A DNA stretch of 64,000 bases from Pelagibius sp. (lineage in GTDB: Bacteria > Pseudomonadota > Alphaproteobacteria > Kiloniellales > Kiloniellaceae): assembly GCA_028280305.1 (NCBI GenBank), contig JANQMC010000162.1, positions 1 through 64,000 of the forward strand, read 5' to 3'. The notes under the pieces were generated by a model, which saw only the letters and a list, made by a program, of their open reading frames with translations, ran no database searches and was not told where the DNA came from. Both the position numbers and the translations under genes were made by a program. Below are positions 34,270-44,048 of this stretch, in pieces. The stretch's first letter is position 1, and each line of letters starts with the position of its first letter.

Positions 34270-35043
34270 ATGCAGGCCGACCCCATCCGTCTGCGTCTTC
34301 AGTCGGGCGAGCTGCTGATCGGCAGCTGGCTTTTTCTCGGCAGTCCGGTGACGGCGGAGGTGATGTCGCTGGCCGGATTCGATCTGCTGATCCTCGATCT
34401 GGAACACTCCGCCGGCGATGTGGAGACGCTTTACCACCAACTGAGGGCGATCTCTGCCCAGTCGGTGCCGGTGGTGGTGCGGGTCGGCGATGACACCGCG
34501 GCGCCGATCAAGCGGGCGCTGGACGCCGGCGCGGCTGGGGTCGTGCTGCCCGACGTTCGCTCTGCGGAATCCGGCCGGCGGTTCGTGGATGCCACGCGCT
34601 ACGCGCCGGAAGGATCGCGCGGAACCCATCGCCTGTCGCGCGCGGCGGCCTATGGATTGAACTGGAACGGTTATCTCGCGCAGCAGGCCGCCAATCCGCT
34701 GACCATCGGCCTTGTCGAGTCGGCCGCCGGCGTGACCGCCCTCGATGCCCTGTTGGAGATCGACAAGCTGGATGTGATCTTCATCGGCGCAGCCGATCTG
34801 GCGGCCAGCGTCGGGCGGCTTGCCGAACCGCAGCATCCCGATGTGCAGGACATGGTCCGCGAAATCGAAACCAAGACCCTGAAGGCCGGCAAAGTGCTGG
34901 GCGGTCTGGCGGCCGACGCGGAAGAAGGGCGGGCGAAGGCTGCTGCCGGCTACCGGCTGCTGACCTTCGGCAGCGATGCGCTCTACCTGCGCAACACCGC
35001 AGTGGAGGCCGCCCGTGCTGCCCGGGCAGCGCTGAAGCCGTGA
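34270..35043 (+). CDS. HpcH/HpaI family aldolase
   Basis: Class II, metal-dependent pyruvate aldolase family protein of 257 residues that cleaves 2-oxo-4-hydroxy acids into pyruvate (or an analogue) and an aldehyde. Visible family segments are LLILDLEHSAGDVE, DAGAAGVVLPDVRSAE, GLVESAAGV (metal glutamate) and VIFIGAADLAASVG (metal aspartate). The next gene starts by GTGA overlap, so it forms one operon with the TRAP transporter; the likely role is breakdown of the imported hydroxy- or sugar acid. Confidence 0.88.
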   Translation: MQADPIRLRLQSGELLIGSWLFLGSPVTAEVMSLAGFDLLILDLEHSAGDVETLYHQLRAISAQSVPVVVRVGDDTAAPIKRALDAGAAGVVLPDVRSAESGRRFVDATRYAPEGSRGTHRLSRAAAYGLNWNGYLAQQAANPLTIGLVESAAGVTALDALLEIDKLDVIFIGAADLAASVGRLAEPQHPDVQDMVREIETKTLKAGKVLGGLAADAEEGRAKAAAGYRLLTFGSDALYLRNTAVEAARAARAALKP

Positions 35044-35540
35044 GCGGGAAAACCACCTTGCGCGGTATTCTGCGGGATCTGGTCCGCCAGCCCGACCTGC
35101 TGTTCGCCATGATCATCTTTCTCGGTTTTCTGGTGCTCTGCAGTTTGCAGGTCGCGGTGCGTTTTGTTTTGACCCTGCCGCTCACCTGGACCGAGGAGTT
35201 GACCTCGGCCCTGGTCATCTGGATGACCTTTCTCGGCATCATTGCCGTTCAACGCCGTGACAGTCAGATCCGCGTCGAGCTGCTCGACAGCCTGTTGCCG
35301 CCCCTGCCGCTCGCCATCGTCTACGGCCTTTTCGATATCGCCGTGCTGGCCTGCCTCGTGGCCATCGTGATCGGCGGCTGGACGACCCTTGAAGAGACGG
35401 CCTACCAGCAGACACCGGCCTTGGGCATTCCGTTGAACGTTCTGATTGCGGTGACGCCGCTGGCCGCCGCGGCGATGTCGATCTTCGTGCTCCGCAACGC
35501 GTTTCGGCGGCTGCGCCGGGCTCTGGGTGGCGGCTCATGA
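35040..35540 (+). CDS. TRAP transporter small permease (DctQ)
   Basis: Small membrane subunit of a tripartite ATP-independent transporter, 166 residues with four helices. The TWTEELTSALVIWMTFLG segment is a DctQ family signature. GTG start overlaps the aldolase stop; the stop overlaps the large-permease ATG. It couples the binding protein to the large channel subunit. Confidence 0.9.
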   Translation: MSGKTTLRGILRDLVRQPDLLFAMIIFLGFLVLCSLQVAVRFVLTLPLTWTEELTSALVIWMTFLGIIAVQRRDSQIRVELLDSLLPPLPLAIVYGLFDIAVLACLVAIVIGGWTTLEETAYQQTPALGIPLNVLIAVTPLAAAAMSIFVLRNAFRRLRRALGGGS

Positions 35541-36829
35541 CAGCCGATCCCTTCACCATGGTGATGATCGCCGTGTCGGTGGTCGTCATCATCCTCGGCT
35601 TTCCCATCGCCTATGCGATGCTGCTCTGCTCCCTGATCTACATCCTGGTCAACGGCCTGCCCATTTCTCTGATGGTGCACGAATTGGCATTGTCATTGAA
35701 CAGCTTCACCATGATCTCCGTGCCGCTGTTCATGTTTGCAGGCAAACTGATGACAGCCTCCGGCATTTCCGACCGGATCTTCGATTTCACCAACAATCTG
35801 GTGGGTCGCATTCCCGGCGGCCTCGGCCATGTCAACGTAGCCTCCAGCCTTGTCTTTGCCGGCATGTCGGGCTCGACCCTTGCCGATGTGGCCGGGCTGG
35901 GGGAGATCGAATACAAGGCCATGACCCGCAAGGGCTATGATGCCGACTTCACCATCGGCGTCACGCTGTCCTCCGCTGCGATCGGCCCGATCCTGCCGCC
36001 CAGCCTGCCGATGGTGCTCTATGGCGTAACGGCGGGGGTTTCGATCTCAGGGCTGTTTCTGGGGGGGATCCTGCCGGGCTTTCTGATCGCCGCGAGCCTG
36101 ATGGTCTATGTGTTCTTCATCGGTCTGCGCCGCGGCTACCGGGTCGATGTCTGGGCCGGCTGGCGCGCCCTGGGTATCTCGCTCCTCAGGGCTGCGCCGC
36201 CACTCTTCACGCCGTTCATCATCGTCGGCGGCATGGCCTTCGGTTGGTTCAGCCCGACCGAAGCGGCGACCGTTGCGGTGCTCTACGGGCTTTTTATCGC
36301 CACGGTCGTCTATCGCAGCCTTAGTTTTCCGGACTTCCTGGCGGTTCTGCGCGATGTGACGCTTTCCGCCGCGCGCCTGCTTTTCGTTATCGCGACGGCC
36401 TTTCTCTTCGGCTGGGTCGCCACTTTCGGCGAGGTGCCGCAGATGCTGGCCGCCCTCATCGAGGCTCACATCGAATCAGTGGCGCTTTTCCTGCTGATCT
36501 GCATCATCGTCAACCTCATCCTCGGGGCGATCCTGGAGAACGCGATACCGCTGCTGGTGCTGGCGCCGATGCTGGCCCCCATCGCTGAACAGCAGTACGG
36601 GCTCGACCCTGTGCACTTCGGCGTGGTGATGGTCTTCAACATCATGATCGGCCAGTTCACCCCGCCCATCGGTCTGTCGCTGTTCGTCATGCGCGATATC
36701 ACCGGTTTCAGCGTGACCCGGGTCTTCCGCGCGGTTCTGCCCTTTCTGGCGCCGCTCATCATCTCGCTTTTTCTGATGGCCTATTTTCCCTGGATTGTCA
36801 CCGCTATCCCCCGGGCGGCGGGTTTCTAA
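35537..36829 (+). CDS. TRAP transporter large permease (DctM)
   Basis: Main channel subunit of the TRAP transporter, 430 residues with about twelve hydrophobic helices. It uses a sodium or proton gradient to move an organic acid. Family features include MFAGKLMTASGI, the GMSGSTLADVAGLGEIEYKAM region, IGPILPPSLPMVLYG and QFTPPIGLSLFVM. Its start overlaps the small permease stop (ATGA). Confidence 0.93.
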   Translation: MTADPFTMVMIAVSVVVIILGFPIAYAMLLCSLIYILVNGLPISLMVHELALSLNSFTMISVPLFMFAGKLMTASGISDRIFDFTNNLVGRIPGGLGHVNVASSLVFAGMSGSTLADVAGLGEIEYKAMTRKGYDADFTIGVTLSSAAIGPILPPSLPMVLYGVTAGVSISGLFLGGILPGFLIAASLMVYVFFIGLRRGYRVDVWAGWRALGISLLRAAPPLFTPFIIVGGMAFGWFSPTEAATVAVLYGLFIATVVYRSLSFPDFLAVLRDVTLSAARLLFVIATAFLFGWVATFGEVPQMLAALIEAHIESVALFLLICIIVNLILGAILENAIPLLVLAPMLAPIAEQQYGLDPVHFGVVMVFNIMIGQFTPPIGLSLFVMRDITGFSVTRVFRAVLPFLAPLIISLFLMAYFPWIVTAIPRAAGF

Positions 36830-36874
36830 GGCACCGAACAAGAAGTTCAAAAGACACGAAACAGGAGGAACACC

Positions 36875-37912
36875 ATGCGACACAACCCCAAGCCATTTGG
36901 CCGAAAGTCATTGAGCGGGCTGCTCAGCGCCGCCTTCGCCGCCGCCGTGGCGGTTGCGCCTGTTGCCGCGGCAGCACAGGAGATAACCCTTCGTCTTGCC
37001 CATGTGGTGAAGGAAGGCGACCCCGCCTATATCGGAGCGGAAGCTTTCGGCACGCGCGTCGCCGAGCTCAGCGACGGCCGCATCGACGTCAAGATCTTCC
37101 CGGCGGGCCAGCTTGGCAACAACCGCAAGCTCTTCGCGCAGATCCAGTCCGGCGCGGTGGACATGAGCTTTACCCCCTTCAACATGCTGGCCGACATCGT
37201 GCCGGAGTTCTCCATCGTGACCGGCGGCTACATGTTCGAGAGCCCCGAGCATCAGCGCCGGTTGCTGGAGAGTGCTGAATTCGGGCAGGCCTGGGCGGAT
37301 CAGCTTCTGGAAAAGGGCAACCTGCGCATTCTCTCCCACTTTTTCTACGGCACCCGCAATCTGACCACCGCGAAGGTGGAGGTGCGCAGCCCCGAGGGCT
37401 TGTCGGGTCTGAAGATCCGCGCCGTGCCGAACGCCATGTCACTGGCCACGGTGCGCGGCCTTGGGGCGGCGCCGACCCCGGTCGCCTGGCCCGAGACTTT
37501 CCAGGCGCTGCGTCAGGGTATTGTCGATGGACAGGAGAACCCGATCCCCGTGCTCTACGCCGCCGGCTTCTATGAGGTCCAGAAGTACCTCATCAAGACC
37601 CGGCATCAGATGTCGGCCCTGCCGTTCCTCATCCGTGAGCCGTCCTGGGCGAAACTCTCGGCGGCCGATCAGCAGATTCTGCAGCAGGCCGCCTCGGAGG
37701 CCGCGGCCCTGGCCACCAAGACCATGGTCGAGTTCACCCAGACCCTGGAAGCCGATCTCGTCGCCAAGGGCATGACCATCGTCGAGCTGACGGAGGCGGA
37801 GCGGGCGGCGTTCCGTGATCGCGTCCGGGCCTCGGTGGCTGAGGAGTTCGACGGCAAGGTCTTCCCCGCCGGCCTGATCGCCAAGGTCCATGCCCTGGCC
37901 GACGGCGGCTAA
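36875..37912 (+). CDS. TRAP transporter substrate-binding protein (DctP)
   Basis: Periplasmic binding subunit, 345 residues, with a Sec signal (cut near AAA-QEI, about residue 31). The DctP landmarks KIFPAGQLGNNRK, LKIRAVPNAMS (carboxylate-binding Arg) and GIVDGQENP (family Asn) are all present, so a monocarboxylate ligand is likely. AGGAGGA precedes the ATG. It is unusual that the binding protein comes last in the operon. Its stop overlaps the stop of the convergent helicase gene. Confidence 0.92.
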   Translation: MRHNPKPFGRKSLSGLLSAAFAAAVAVAPVAAAAQEITLRLAHVVKEGDPAYIGAEAFGTRVAELSDGRIDVKIFPAGQLGNNRKLFAQIQSGAVDMSFTPFNMLADIVPEFSIVTGGYMFESPEHQRRLLESAEFGQAWADQLLEKGNLRILSHFFYGTRNLTTAKVEVRSPEGLSGLKIRAVPNAMSLATVRGLGAAPTPVAWPETFQALRQGIVDGQENPIPVLYAAGFYEVQKYLIKTRHQMSALPFLIREPSWAKLSAADQQILQQAASEAAALATKTMVEFTQTLEADLVAKGMTIVELTEAERAAFRDRVRASVAEEFDGKVFPAGLIAKVHALADGG

Positions 37913-40386
37913 AGCGGCAGTTCCGCCTGACCGACGCCGAGTTCCATGCCTTCGGTGGCTTCATCGATGAGGGCCTGGGCGCCCTCGTCGAGAAGCTCGT
38001 CAAGCCCGCTGCCGGCAACCTGTTCCTTGCCCACCTCCAGCAGCACGGGAACGGCGAGGGGCGAGACCTTGTCGAGTCGGCGGTGCTCGATCCTTCCCGT
38101 CACCCGTTTCAGCATCTCCGCCAGGCGGCCGATGTCGGTCAGGCCGCCGGCGGCATCGGCGCGGGTCGCCTGCAGCAGGATGTGGTCGGGCTCGTGCTTG
38201 CGCAGCACGTCATAGATGAGGTCGGCGTTGAAGGTCACCTGGCGGCCGGATTTCTCCTGGCCCGGTGCCCGGGCTTCGATCAGTCCGGCAATGACGGCGA
38301 CCTTGCGGAAGGTGCGCTTCAGCATGGAGGATTCCGCCATCCATTCCTCCAGATCGTCGCCCAGCATGTCTTCGTCGAAGAGGCCGGCCAGATCCTCCGC
38401 CGGCTTCAGGCTCCAGACCGCGATGACATAGTCGGTGGCGACGAAGCCGAGGGGGGCGAGGCCGGCGCGCTCCATACGGCGGGTCAGCAGCATGCCCAGG
38501 GTCTGGTGGGCGTTGCGGCCCTCGAAGCAATAGGCGACCAGGAATTCCTTTTCGCCGCGTGGAAAGGTTTCCACCAACAGCCCGGAAGCATCGGGCAGCA
38601 CCGAGCGCCAGCGCTGGATCTTCAGCCATTCGGCTACGGCGGGGGGCAGGTTATGCCACTGCGCCGGGTTGGAGAGGATGCCGCGCACCCGCTCGGCCAG
38701 ATGGGTGGAGAGCGGCAGGCGTCCGCCGGCATAAGCCGGCACCTTGGGGTCGCCCCCCTTGGCCCGGCTGACCAGCACGGTGTTGTCGCGCATGCCCTCA
38801 AAGGCGAGCAGCTGGCCGGCGAAGATGAAGCTGTCGCCGGGCAGCAGGGCGTTGACGAAATACTCTTCCACTTCGCCCAGAACCCGGCCGTTCCTCATAC
38901 GCACCTTTAAGACGGGCGCCTCGACAATGGTGCCGACGTTCATGCGGTAGCGCTTCACATGCTGGAGGTTGGAAACGCGATAAAAGCCATGTGTATCAAG
39001 GCCTAAGCGGCGATAGCGCTCATAGGATTTGAGCGCATAGCCACCGGAAGCGACGAAATCCAGGGTGCGGTCAAAATCTTTCTTTGTCAGAGACTTATAG
39101 GGATAAGCTCGGATGATTTCTCGATATAGATCATCCGCGCTGAAGGGGCCGGCGCAGGCGGTTCCAAGGATATGTTGAGACAACACATCAAGTCCGCCCG
39201 GCTTTGGCGGATCGCCATCCAGGCTGCGCGCCGCCACCGCTTCCAGGGCGGCGCGGCACTCCAGCACCTCGAAGCGGTTGGCCGGCACCAGCAGCGCCCG
39301 GCTCGGCTGGTCGAGCTGATGGTTGGCGCGGCCGATGCGCTGCAGCAGCCGGGCCGAGCCCTTGGGTGCGCCGACCTGCACCACCAGGTCGACGGCGGCC
39401 CAGTCGATGCCGAGGTCCAGCGAGGAGGTGGCGACCACCGCCCGCAGCTTGCCCGATGCCATGGCCGCCTCCACCTTGCGGCGCTGCTCCACCGCCAGAC
39501 TGCCGTGGTGCAGGGCGATGGCCAGCCCGTCGTCGTTGAGACGCCAGAGCTCCTGGAACACCAGTTCCGCCTGGGCGCGGGTGTTGACGAAGACAAGGGT
39601 GGTCTCCGCCGTCAGGATCTTGTCGTAGACTTCGGCGATGGCATGGACGGCCATGTGGCCGGACCAGGGCAGGTACTCCTTCGTGGTGAGAATTTCGACC
39701 TCGGCCTCGGCCCCGTCGCGGCCGATGACCCGGGTCACATCGTCGGGTTCCGCCGTGGGCGACAGCCAGCCCGCCAGCCAGTCGGGATCATGCACCGTTG
39801 CGGAGAGGCCGACCCGGCGGCAGCCAGGGCTCAAGGTTTCCAGGCGCGCCAGGCCCAGGGACAGCAGATCGCCGCGCTTGCTGCCGGCGATGGCGTGCAG
39901 TTCGTCGACCACCACGCACTTCAGGCCGGCGAAGACCTGGGGCGCATCGTAGTAGCTGAGCAGCAGGGCGAGGGATTCCGGTGTCGTCATCAGGATGCCC
40001 GGCGGCTTGCGGCGCTGGCGCTGGCGCTTGGATTGCGGCGTGTCGCCGGTGCGGGTCTCGCAGGTGACATCCAGGCCCATCTCCGCGATCGGCTGGGTCA
40101 GGTTGCGTTGGATGTCCACAGCCAGGGCTTTCAGCGGCGAGATGTAGAGGGTGTGGAGCCCCTCATGGGGACATGCTGCCAGATCCACGAGGCTGGGCAG
40201 GAAGCCGGCCAGGGTTTTGCCGCCACCGGTGGGCGCGATCAGCAGGGCCGAGGCCCCGGCCTCCGCCGCCCGCAACATCTGCAGCTGGTGGGGGTGGGGC
40301 TGCCAGCCCCGCGCGCGGAACCACTCCGCAAAGAGCGGCGGCAGGGCGCTGAGGTTCGATTCACTGAGCAGGGCTGGCTGGTCCAC
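37909..40386 (-). CDS. Ligase-associated DEXH-box helicase (Lhr-type)
   Basis: Superfamily 2 DNA helicase of 825 residues, the normal size for the ligase-associated Lhr-core group. Motif I is APTGGGKT near residue 55, motif II VVDELHAI, motif III LSATVHDPD, and the C-terminal RecA-like domain has TSSLDLGIDW and QRIGRANH. A long Lhr-type C-terminal region follows. It is expected to work with PdeM, the MBL exonuclease and the ATP-dependent ligase in DNA damage repair. It stands alone on this strand, separated from pdeM by the TRAP operon and from the exonuclease/ligase pair by a VWA gene group. Confidence 0.93.
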   Translation of the reverse strand: MDQPALLSESNLSALPPLFAEWFRARGWQPHPHQLQMLRAAEAGASALLIAPTGGGKTLAGFLPSLVDLAACPHEGLHTLYISPLKALAVDIQRNLTQPIAEMGLDVTCETRTGDTPQSKRQRQRRKPPGILMTTPESLALLLSYYDAPQVFAGLKCVVVDELHAIAGSKRGDLLSLGLARLETLSPGCRRVGLSATVHDPDWLAGWLSPTAEPDDVTRVIGRDGAEAEVEILTTKEYLPWSGHMAVHAIAEVYDKILTAETTLVFVNTRAQAELVFQELWRLNDDGLAIALHHGSLAVEQRRKVEAAMASGKLRAVVATSSLDLGIDWAAVDLVVQVGAPKGSARLLQRIGRANHQLDQPSRALLVPANRFEVLECRAALEAVAARSLDGDPPKPGGLDVLSQHILGTACAGPFSADDLYREIIRAYPYKSLTKKDFDRTLDFVASGGYALKSYERYRRLGLDTHGFYRVSNLQHVKRYRMNVGTIVEAPVLKVRMRNGRVLGEVEEYFVNALLPGDSFIFAGQLLAFEGMRDNTVLVSRAKGGDPKVPAYAGGRLPLSTHLAERVRGILSNPAQWHNLPPAVAEWLKIQRWRSVLPDASGLLVETFPRGEKEFLVAYCFEGRNAHQTLGMLLTRRMERAGLAPLGFVATDYVIAVWSLKPAEDLAGLFDEDMLGDDLEEWMAESSMLKRTFRKVAVIAGLIEARAPGQEKSGRQVTFNADLIYDVLRKHEPDHILLQATRADAAGGLTDIGRLAEMLKRVTGRIEHRRLDKVSPLAVPVLLEVGKEQVAGSGLDELLDEGAQALIDEATEGMELGVGQAELPL

Positions 40387-40583
40387 GGCGGCAAGTCTAG
40401 ACCGCCCGGCAGGACGGGTGAAGGCGAATGAAGCGGGCCCCGGTAAAGCCTTGATCTGGCGTGAAAGCAGGGCCCGAAATTTAGCACAAATGCGCCGTAA
40501 GTCGTTGCTATTCCTTAACGTTCTATTGACGCTCGACCGCTACTCTGGATGCTGCGAAGTGAATTTCCGGGGAGTACCCCGCG

Positions 40584-41969
40584 ATGCGTGGATCAACAGA
40601 AAAAGCGCAGTGGAAGTGGGCGCGCTTTTGGCGCGACCTCGGCGGCAATGTCAGCATTTTTTTCGCTTTCAGCGTCATTGCGATATTTGGCACCGTCGGC
40701 ATCGCCATCGATACTTCCATCGCTTACAATGTGCGGGCGCAGTTGGCGTCGGCGGTCGATGCTGCTGCCTTAGCGGGCGCGCGCGCCTTCGCCAGCCCGA
40801 CCCGCAATACCGACATCCAGAACTTCTTCACAGCGAATTTCCAGGACGGCTACATGGGCTCTGTCCTGCAACCCCTGGAGATCGTGCCGGACGACCAGAG
40901 CCGAACCATAACGGTGACGGCGCGGGCAACCATTCCGACCTTCTTCATGGGCGTCCTGGGCCAGCATTCCACCGATGTCGCCGCGACCGCGGAGGCGACG
41001 TTGTCGTCGCGCGACGTGGAGGTCGCCCTGGTGTTGGATATCACCGGCTCGATGTCCGGCTCGAAGATCGCCAGTCTGCGGTCCGCGGCGAACGAATTGG
41101 TGGATATCGTCGTTCAGGACCTGCAGGTCCCATTCTATTCAAAGGTGGCCCTGGTGCCCTATTCCAGCGGCGTCAACGTCGGCGCGCTTGCCGATGCTGT
41201 CCGCGGCCCGGTTACCACCGGCACCTGTAGCTATCCGGCGGCGCCGACCTGTGAAGAGTTCGAATTCACGCCCGCGGCCGGTAGTGCTGATATCACCTAT
41301 GATATCAGTACCTGTGTGACCGAGCGCCCCGGCCCGCATCTCTCCACCGACGCCGCGCCGAGTCTCGCGCCGCTTCAGCCGCTCTTCCCGCCGCCCGGCA
41401 CCTACAACCCCTGTCCCTCGGCCGAGATCATGCCGCTGACCAGCAACAAGGCCGCTCTGACGGCGGCGATCAACGGGCTGACACACGGCGGTTCCACGGC
41501 CGGTCAGACCGGCGTTGCCTGGGGTTGGTACATGCTCTCGCCGAACTTCGGTTATCTCTTTCCCGGTGAAGGCACGCCGTCGCCTTACGGCATGATCAAT
41601 CTGGGCCAGGAGGTGCTGAAGGTCGTGATTGTCATGACCGACGGCGACTTCAACACCATCTACCACTCCGGCGTGAACGCCAGCAACTCAACCAGCGGCA
41701 GTGGCGAGCCCGAATACAAGATCAATCAGCCCGGCACCAACGGCAGTTCCTTCGACCAGGCGGAGGCGCTCTGCGATGCCATGAAGCTGGAGGGGATCGT
41801 GGTCTATACCGTCGGCCTGGAGCTCGGCGGCAAGCAAGGCGCCATAGACTTCGTGAATTACTGCGCGACGAGTGCGGACAATGTCTACCTGCCGGGCAAT
41901 GGAACCGAACTGAGACAAGCCTTCCGCGACATCGCCGTCCAGGTGTCGAATCTGCGCATCTCGATGTAA
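40584..41969 (+). CDS. TadG-like pilus-assembly/VWA domain protein
   Basis: A 461-residue protein with an N-terminal TadE/TadG-like segment: one membrane helix (residues about 24-46) followed by IDTSIAYNVRAQLASAVDAAALAGA. A von Willebrand factor A domain (about 155-460) has the metal-site start VLDITGSMSGSK (threonine variant of D-x-S-x-S) and VIVMTDGDFNT. An extended loop with at least four cysteines lies inside the VWA domain. The rest of the domain would be periplasmic. No other tad/cpa pilus genes are in the window, so it may act at the cell surface on its own. Confidence 0.85.
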   Translation: MRGSTEKAQWKWARFWRDLGGNVSIFFAFSVIAIFGTVGIAIDTSIAYNVRAQLASAVDAAALAGARAFASPTRNTDIQNFFTANFQDGYMGSVLQPLEIVPDDQSRTITVTARATIPTFFMGVLGQHSTDVAATAEATLSSRDVEVALVLDITGSMSGSKIASLRSAANELVDIVVQDLQVPFYSKVALVPYSSGVNVGALADAVRGPVTTGTCSYPAAPTCEEFEFTPAAGSADITYDISTCVTERPGPHLSTDAAPSLAPLQPLFPPPGTYNPCPSAEIMPLTSNKAALTAAINGLTHGGSTAGQTGVAWGWYMLSPNFGYLFPGEGTPSPYGMINLGQEVLKVVIVMTDGDFNTIYHSGVNASNSTSGSGEPEYKINQPGTNGSSFDQAEALCDAMKLEGIVVYTVGLELGGKQGAIDFVNYCATSADNVYLPGNGTELRQAFRDIAVQVSNLRISM

Positions 41970-41992
41970 GTTCTGGGTAACTGTCGGTCGCT

Positions 41993-42355
41993 TCAGATGG
42001 CAGGGCCGCCGGCTTCACCTTGACGAAAACGGTACCGTGCGCGCCGATAGCGCACCAGCAGGATGATCAGCGCGATCGGCAGCAGGGCGATCAGCAAGAT
42101 CACCACCAGGCAGCAGATCAGCAGCCAGAGAGGCGGAAACTCGGACAGGGCTGTGGAGGTCAGGGCTTCGACCCCCCAAAACACCCAGGAGGCGGCGAAG
42201 AAACCGGATACGGCGAGAACCGCCAATCCGCTGTAGAAGAGCCCGCCGGGCTCTACAAGACGGATGAGATAGTCGCCGGCGATCAGCCCGTAACCCACCA
42301 GCATGCCGGCGCTGAGGACGAGGATTTTTCGCAGAATTCTCTTGTGTTCGGGCAT
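41993..42355 (-). CDS. Small hypothetical membrane protein
   Basis: About 120 residues from the ATG at 42355, with three hydrophobic helices (KILVLSAGMLVGYGLIAGDYLI, then a second and a third long one) and a basic C-terminal tail rich in Arg and Tyr. In-frame ATGs at 42379 and 42388 are alternatives; GGAGAG lies upstream of the chosen one. No family is recognised. It sits between two VWA-domain genes and ends 24 bases from the convergent TadG-like gene. It is co-directional with the DUF1194 gene, which ends 63 bases upstream. Confidence 0.6.
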   Translation of the reverse strand: MPEHKRILRKILVLSAGMLVGYGLIAGDYLIRLVEPGGLFYSGLAVLAVSGFFAASWVFWGVEALTSTALSEFPPLWLLICCLVVILLIALLPIALIILLVRYRRARYRFRQGEAGGPAI

Positions 42356-42417
42356 GCGGCGTTGCGCTCTCCAGTTCATGGCTATCATGTCTGGGTCGGG
42401 CAGACCGCAGTCCCGGT

Positions 42418-43170
42418 TCAATTGGCCTGAGGCGTCTCCGGAAGGCTGGCGATTTCCAGGATCAGCTTGCGGATCAGGGCATCAAGGAACTCGTCCTCAC
42501 TATCGACGGTGAGCGAGAACGCACCGGGGCCGCCGATGACGTCGCGATAAAAGTGTTCGCTGAGCGGCATGCCGCCGGGCCCGGTCATGCCGCCGCTGCG
42601 GTAGTTCAGGGCCAGGGCGTTGATCACCATGCCGGCCTCGACCGCCAGACCGCGCGCAAGCTCCAAGGGCATGCCGCCGAACTGGCCGGCATCGCCGGAA
42701 ACGTCGATCACCTTGCGGAAACCCTCGAAGTCGTTGCTCTCGATCCACTGCTGACAGAATGCGATAGCATTGCTGATTGAATTCCAGCCCGTCGCCCTGC
42801 GTGGGGCTGCCAACAAAGCCTCGGCAAAGTCAGCCGCCGGCTGCGGCCCGTCGATCAGGGTCCAGTCGACGATGGGGTGCAGGCTGGTGGGGCCGCCCCA
42901 TTCCATCAGCGCCACGGCGATGCCGCCGTTAAAGCCGGAGGTCACGATGTCCACCACCTTGGCGTCGGTGAGGGCCTGGGCATAGGCCTGGCGCTGAAAG
43001 GCGAACTCGTCGTCCTCGATGGAGCCGGAGCCATCGACGGCCAGGCAAAGCTCCACATCGACGGCCCGGCGCTCGGGCGCTTGGGCAGGGGCGCTGCCGG
43101 GGAACAACAACAAGGCCGAGATCAGCAGGACGGTGGACCGGGCAAGCCGTCTTGTCCGGGCGTGAATCAT
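42418..43170 (-). CDS. DUF1194 secreted protein with VWA-like fold
   Basis: A 250-residue exported protein of the DUF1194 family. ATG 43170 is preferred: AAGGA lies ten bases upstream and a typical signal peptide follows (STVLLISALLLFPGSAPAQA, cut near residue 30). The body opens with VELCLAVDGSGSIEDDEF, a complete metal-ion-dependent adhesion motif (D-x-S-x-S), and continues VIDVSGDAGQFGG. Function is unknown; such folds bind protein partners. With the TadG-like gene it forms a local group of surface VWA proteins. Confidence 0.85.
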   Translation of the reverse strand: MIHARTRRLARSTVLLISALLLFPGSAPAQAPERRAVDVELCLAVDGSGSIEDDEFAFQRQAYAQALTDAKVVDIVTSGFNGGIAVALMEWGGPTSLHPIVDWTLIDGPQPAADFAEALLAAPRRATGWNSISNAIAFCQQWIESNDFEGFRKVIDVSGDAGQFGGMPLELARGLAVEAGMVINALALNYRSGGMTGPGGMPLSEHFYRDVIGGPGAFSLTVDSEDEFLDALIRKLILEIASLPETPQAN

Positions 43171-43384
43171 CTTGGCGGTTTCCTTTGCGGCGGTGGGCGG
43201 CGTTCGGCCGCTGGCCTTGGCAGGCTCACTCATGGCGGCGCAGTGGAAAATCTAGAGCGCTGGCCACAGAGATCCAACAGCCTGCTGGACAGGCTCATGG
43301 GGTGAGCCTACCATCCTGGCGATCCTCGGGTTAAGTGTATGCAATTCATGAGGGTTTTTGCCCAACCAGAGCAGGATCTACGGC

Positions 43385-44029
43385 ATGGGCCTATCAACTT
43401 TTTCTGTCAGACTCTGCAGCGCGCAGGCGGTCTTGCTTTTGGCTCTCACAGGAATCGTCGCCGGCTGCGCGGAACTGGACCGGCTCACCAAGCCGGGTGT
43501 GGAGGGGCTCTTGCTCGCACCCGACTTCACCAGCGCGGCGCTGACCGACGGTGGGCTCGGCGCTGCCCGCGTCGGCGCGAGTCTGAAAGGCGACGCGGTC
43601 GACCCTGAGGTCCTGGAGACCTTGCTGACAACGGCAATCCGCAGCAAGCGTCCGGACGTTCCCCTTGGTGCGCGGGGGCGTTATCAGGTGACGGCGCGGG
43701 TGATTGCCGATGACGTCAGCAAACGCGGTGACGACATCGAAGGAACCATCTATCGCTGGGCCAAGCGCCGTGTGAAGGTCAACTATGCGGTGGTTGATGG
43801 CGCAACCCAAAGGCAGGTCTGGGGCGGCGTTATAGAAACCGAGAACGAAACGCTGGCGACCTACGAGAAAGAGACGAAAAAGAAGTCCAGCGAACGGATC
43901 GTTGACGAGATCATCCAGGCGATCACCGAGACGGAGCCCTATCCCTATCCGGATCCGCCGTTCTTCAGCGATGTAGTGAAACAGAACTTTGAAGGTTTCG
44001 CGCTGAACCTGCCGTATCCGTCGGGATAG
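43385..44029 (+). CDS. Hypothetical lipoprotein
   Basis: A 214-residue envelope lipoprotein. ATG 43385 is chosen because AGGA lies eight bases upstream and the signal then ends in a lipobox IVAGC near residue 28. The mature part has an alternating-strand segment (RYQVTARVIADDVSK and VNYAVVDGATQRQVWGGVIE), a lysine-rich stretch ETKKKSSERI and a proline-rich YPYPDPPFF near the end. I do not recognise a family. It is flanked by convergent and divergent genes and is probably monocistronic. Confidence 0.75.
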   Translation: MGLSTFSVRLCSAQAVLLLALTGIVAGCAELDRLTKPGVEGLLLAPDFTSAALTDGGLGAARVGASLKGDAVDPEVLETLLTTAIRSKRPDVPLGARGRYQVTARVIADDVSKRGDDIEGTIYRWAKRRVKVNYAVVDGATQRQVWGGVIETENETLATYEKETKKKSSERIVDEIIQAITETEPYPYPDPPFFSDVVKQNFEGFALNLPYPSG

Positions 44030-44048
44030 CTGGTCGTGGCAGGAGGGA

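Noticed and set aside
34138-34836. N-terminal extension of the second LysR frame
   Set aside because: The LysR helix-turn-helix starts exactly at TTG 34137 with a good ribosome site; the extension lies opposite the HpcH aldolase gene.
39172-40431. 419-codon plus-strand frame opposite the Lhr-type helicase
   Set aside because: The helicase motifs on the minus strand are unambiguous; the opposite frame is a compositional shadow.
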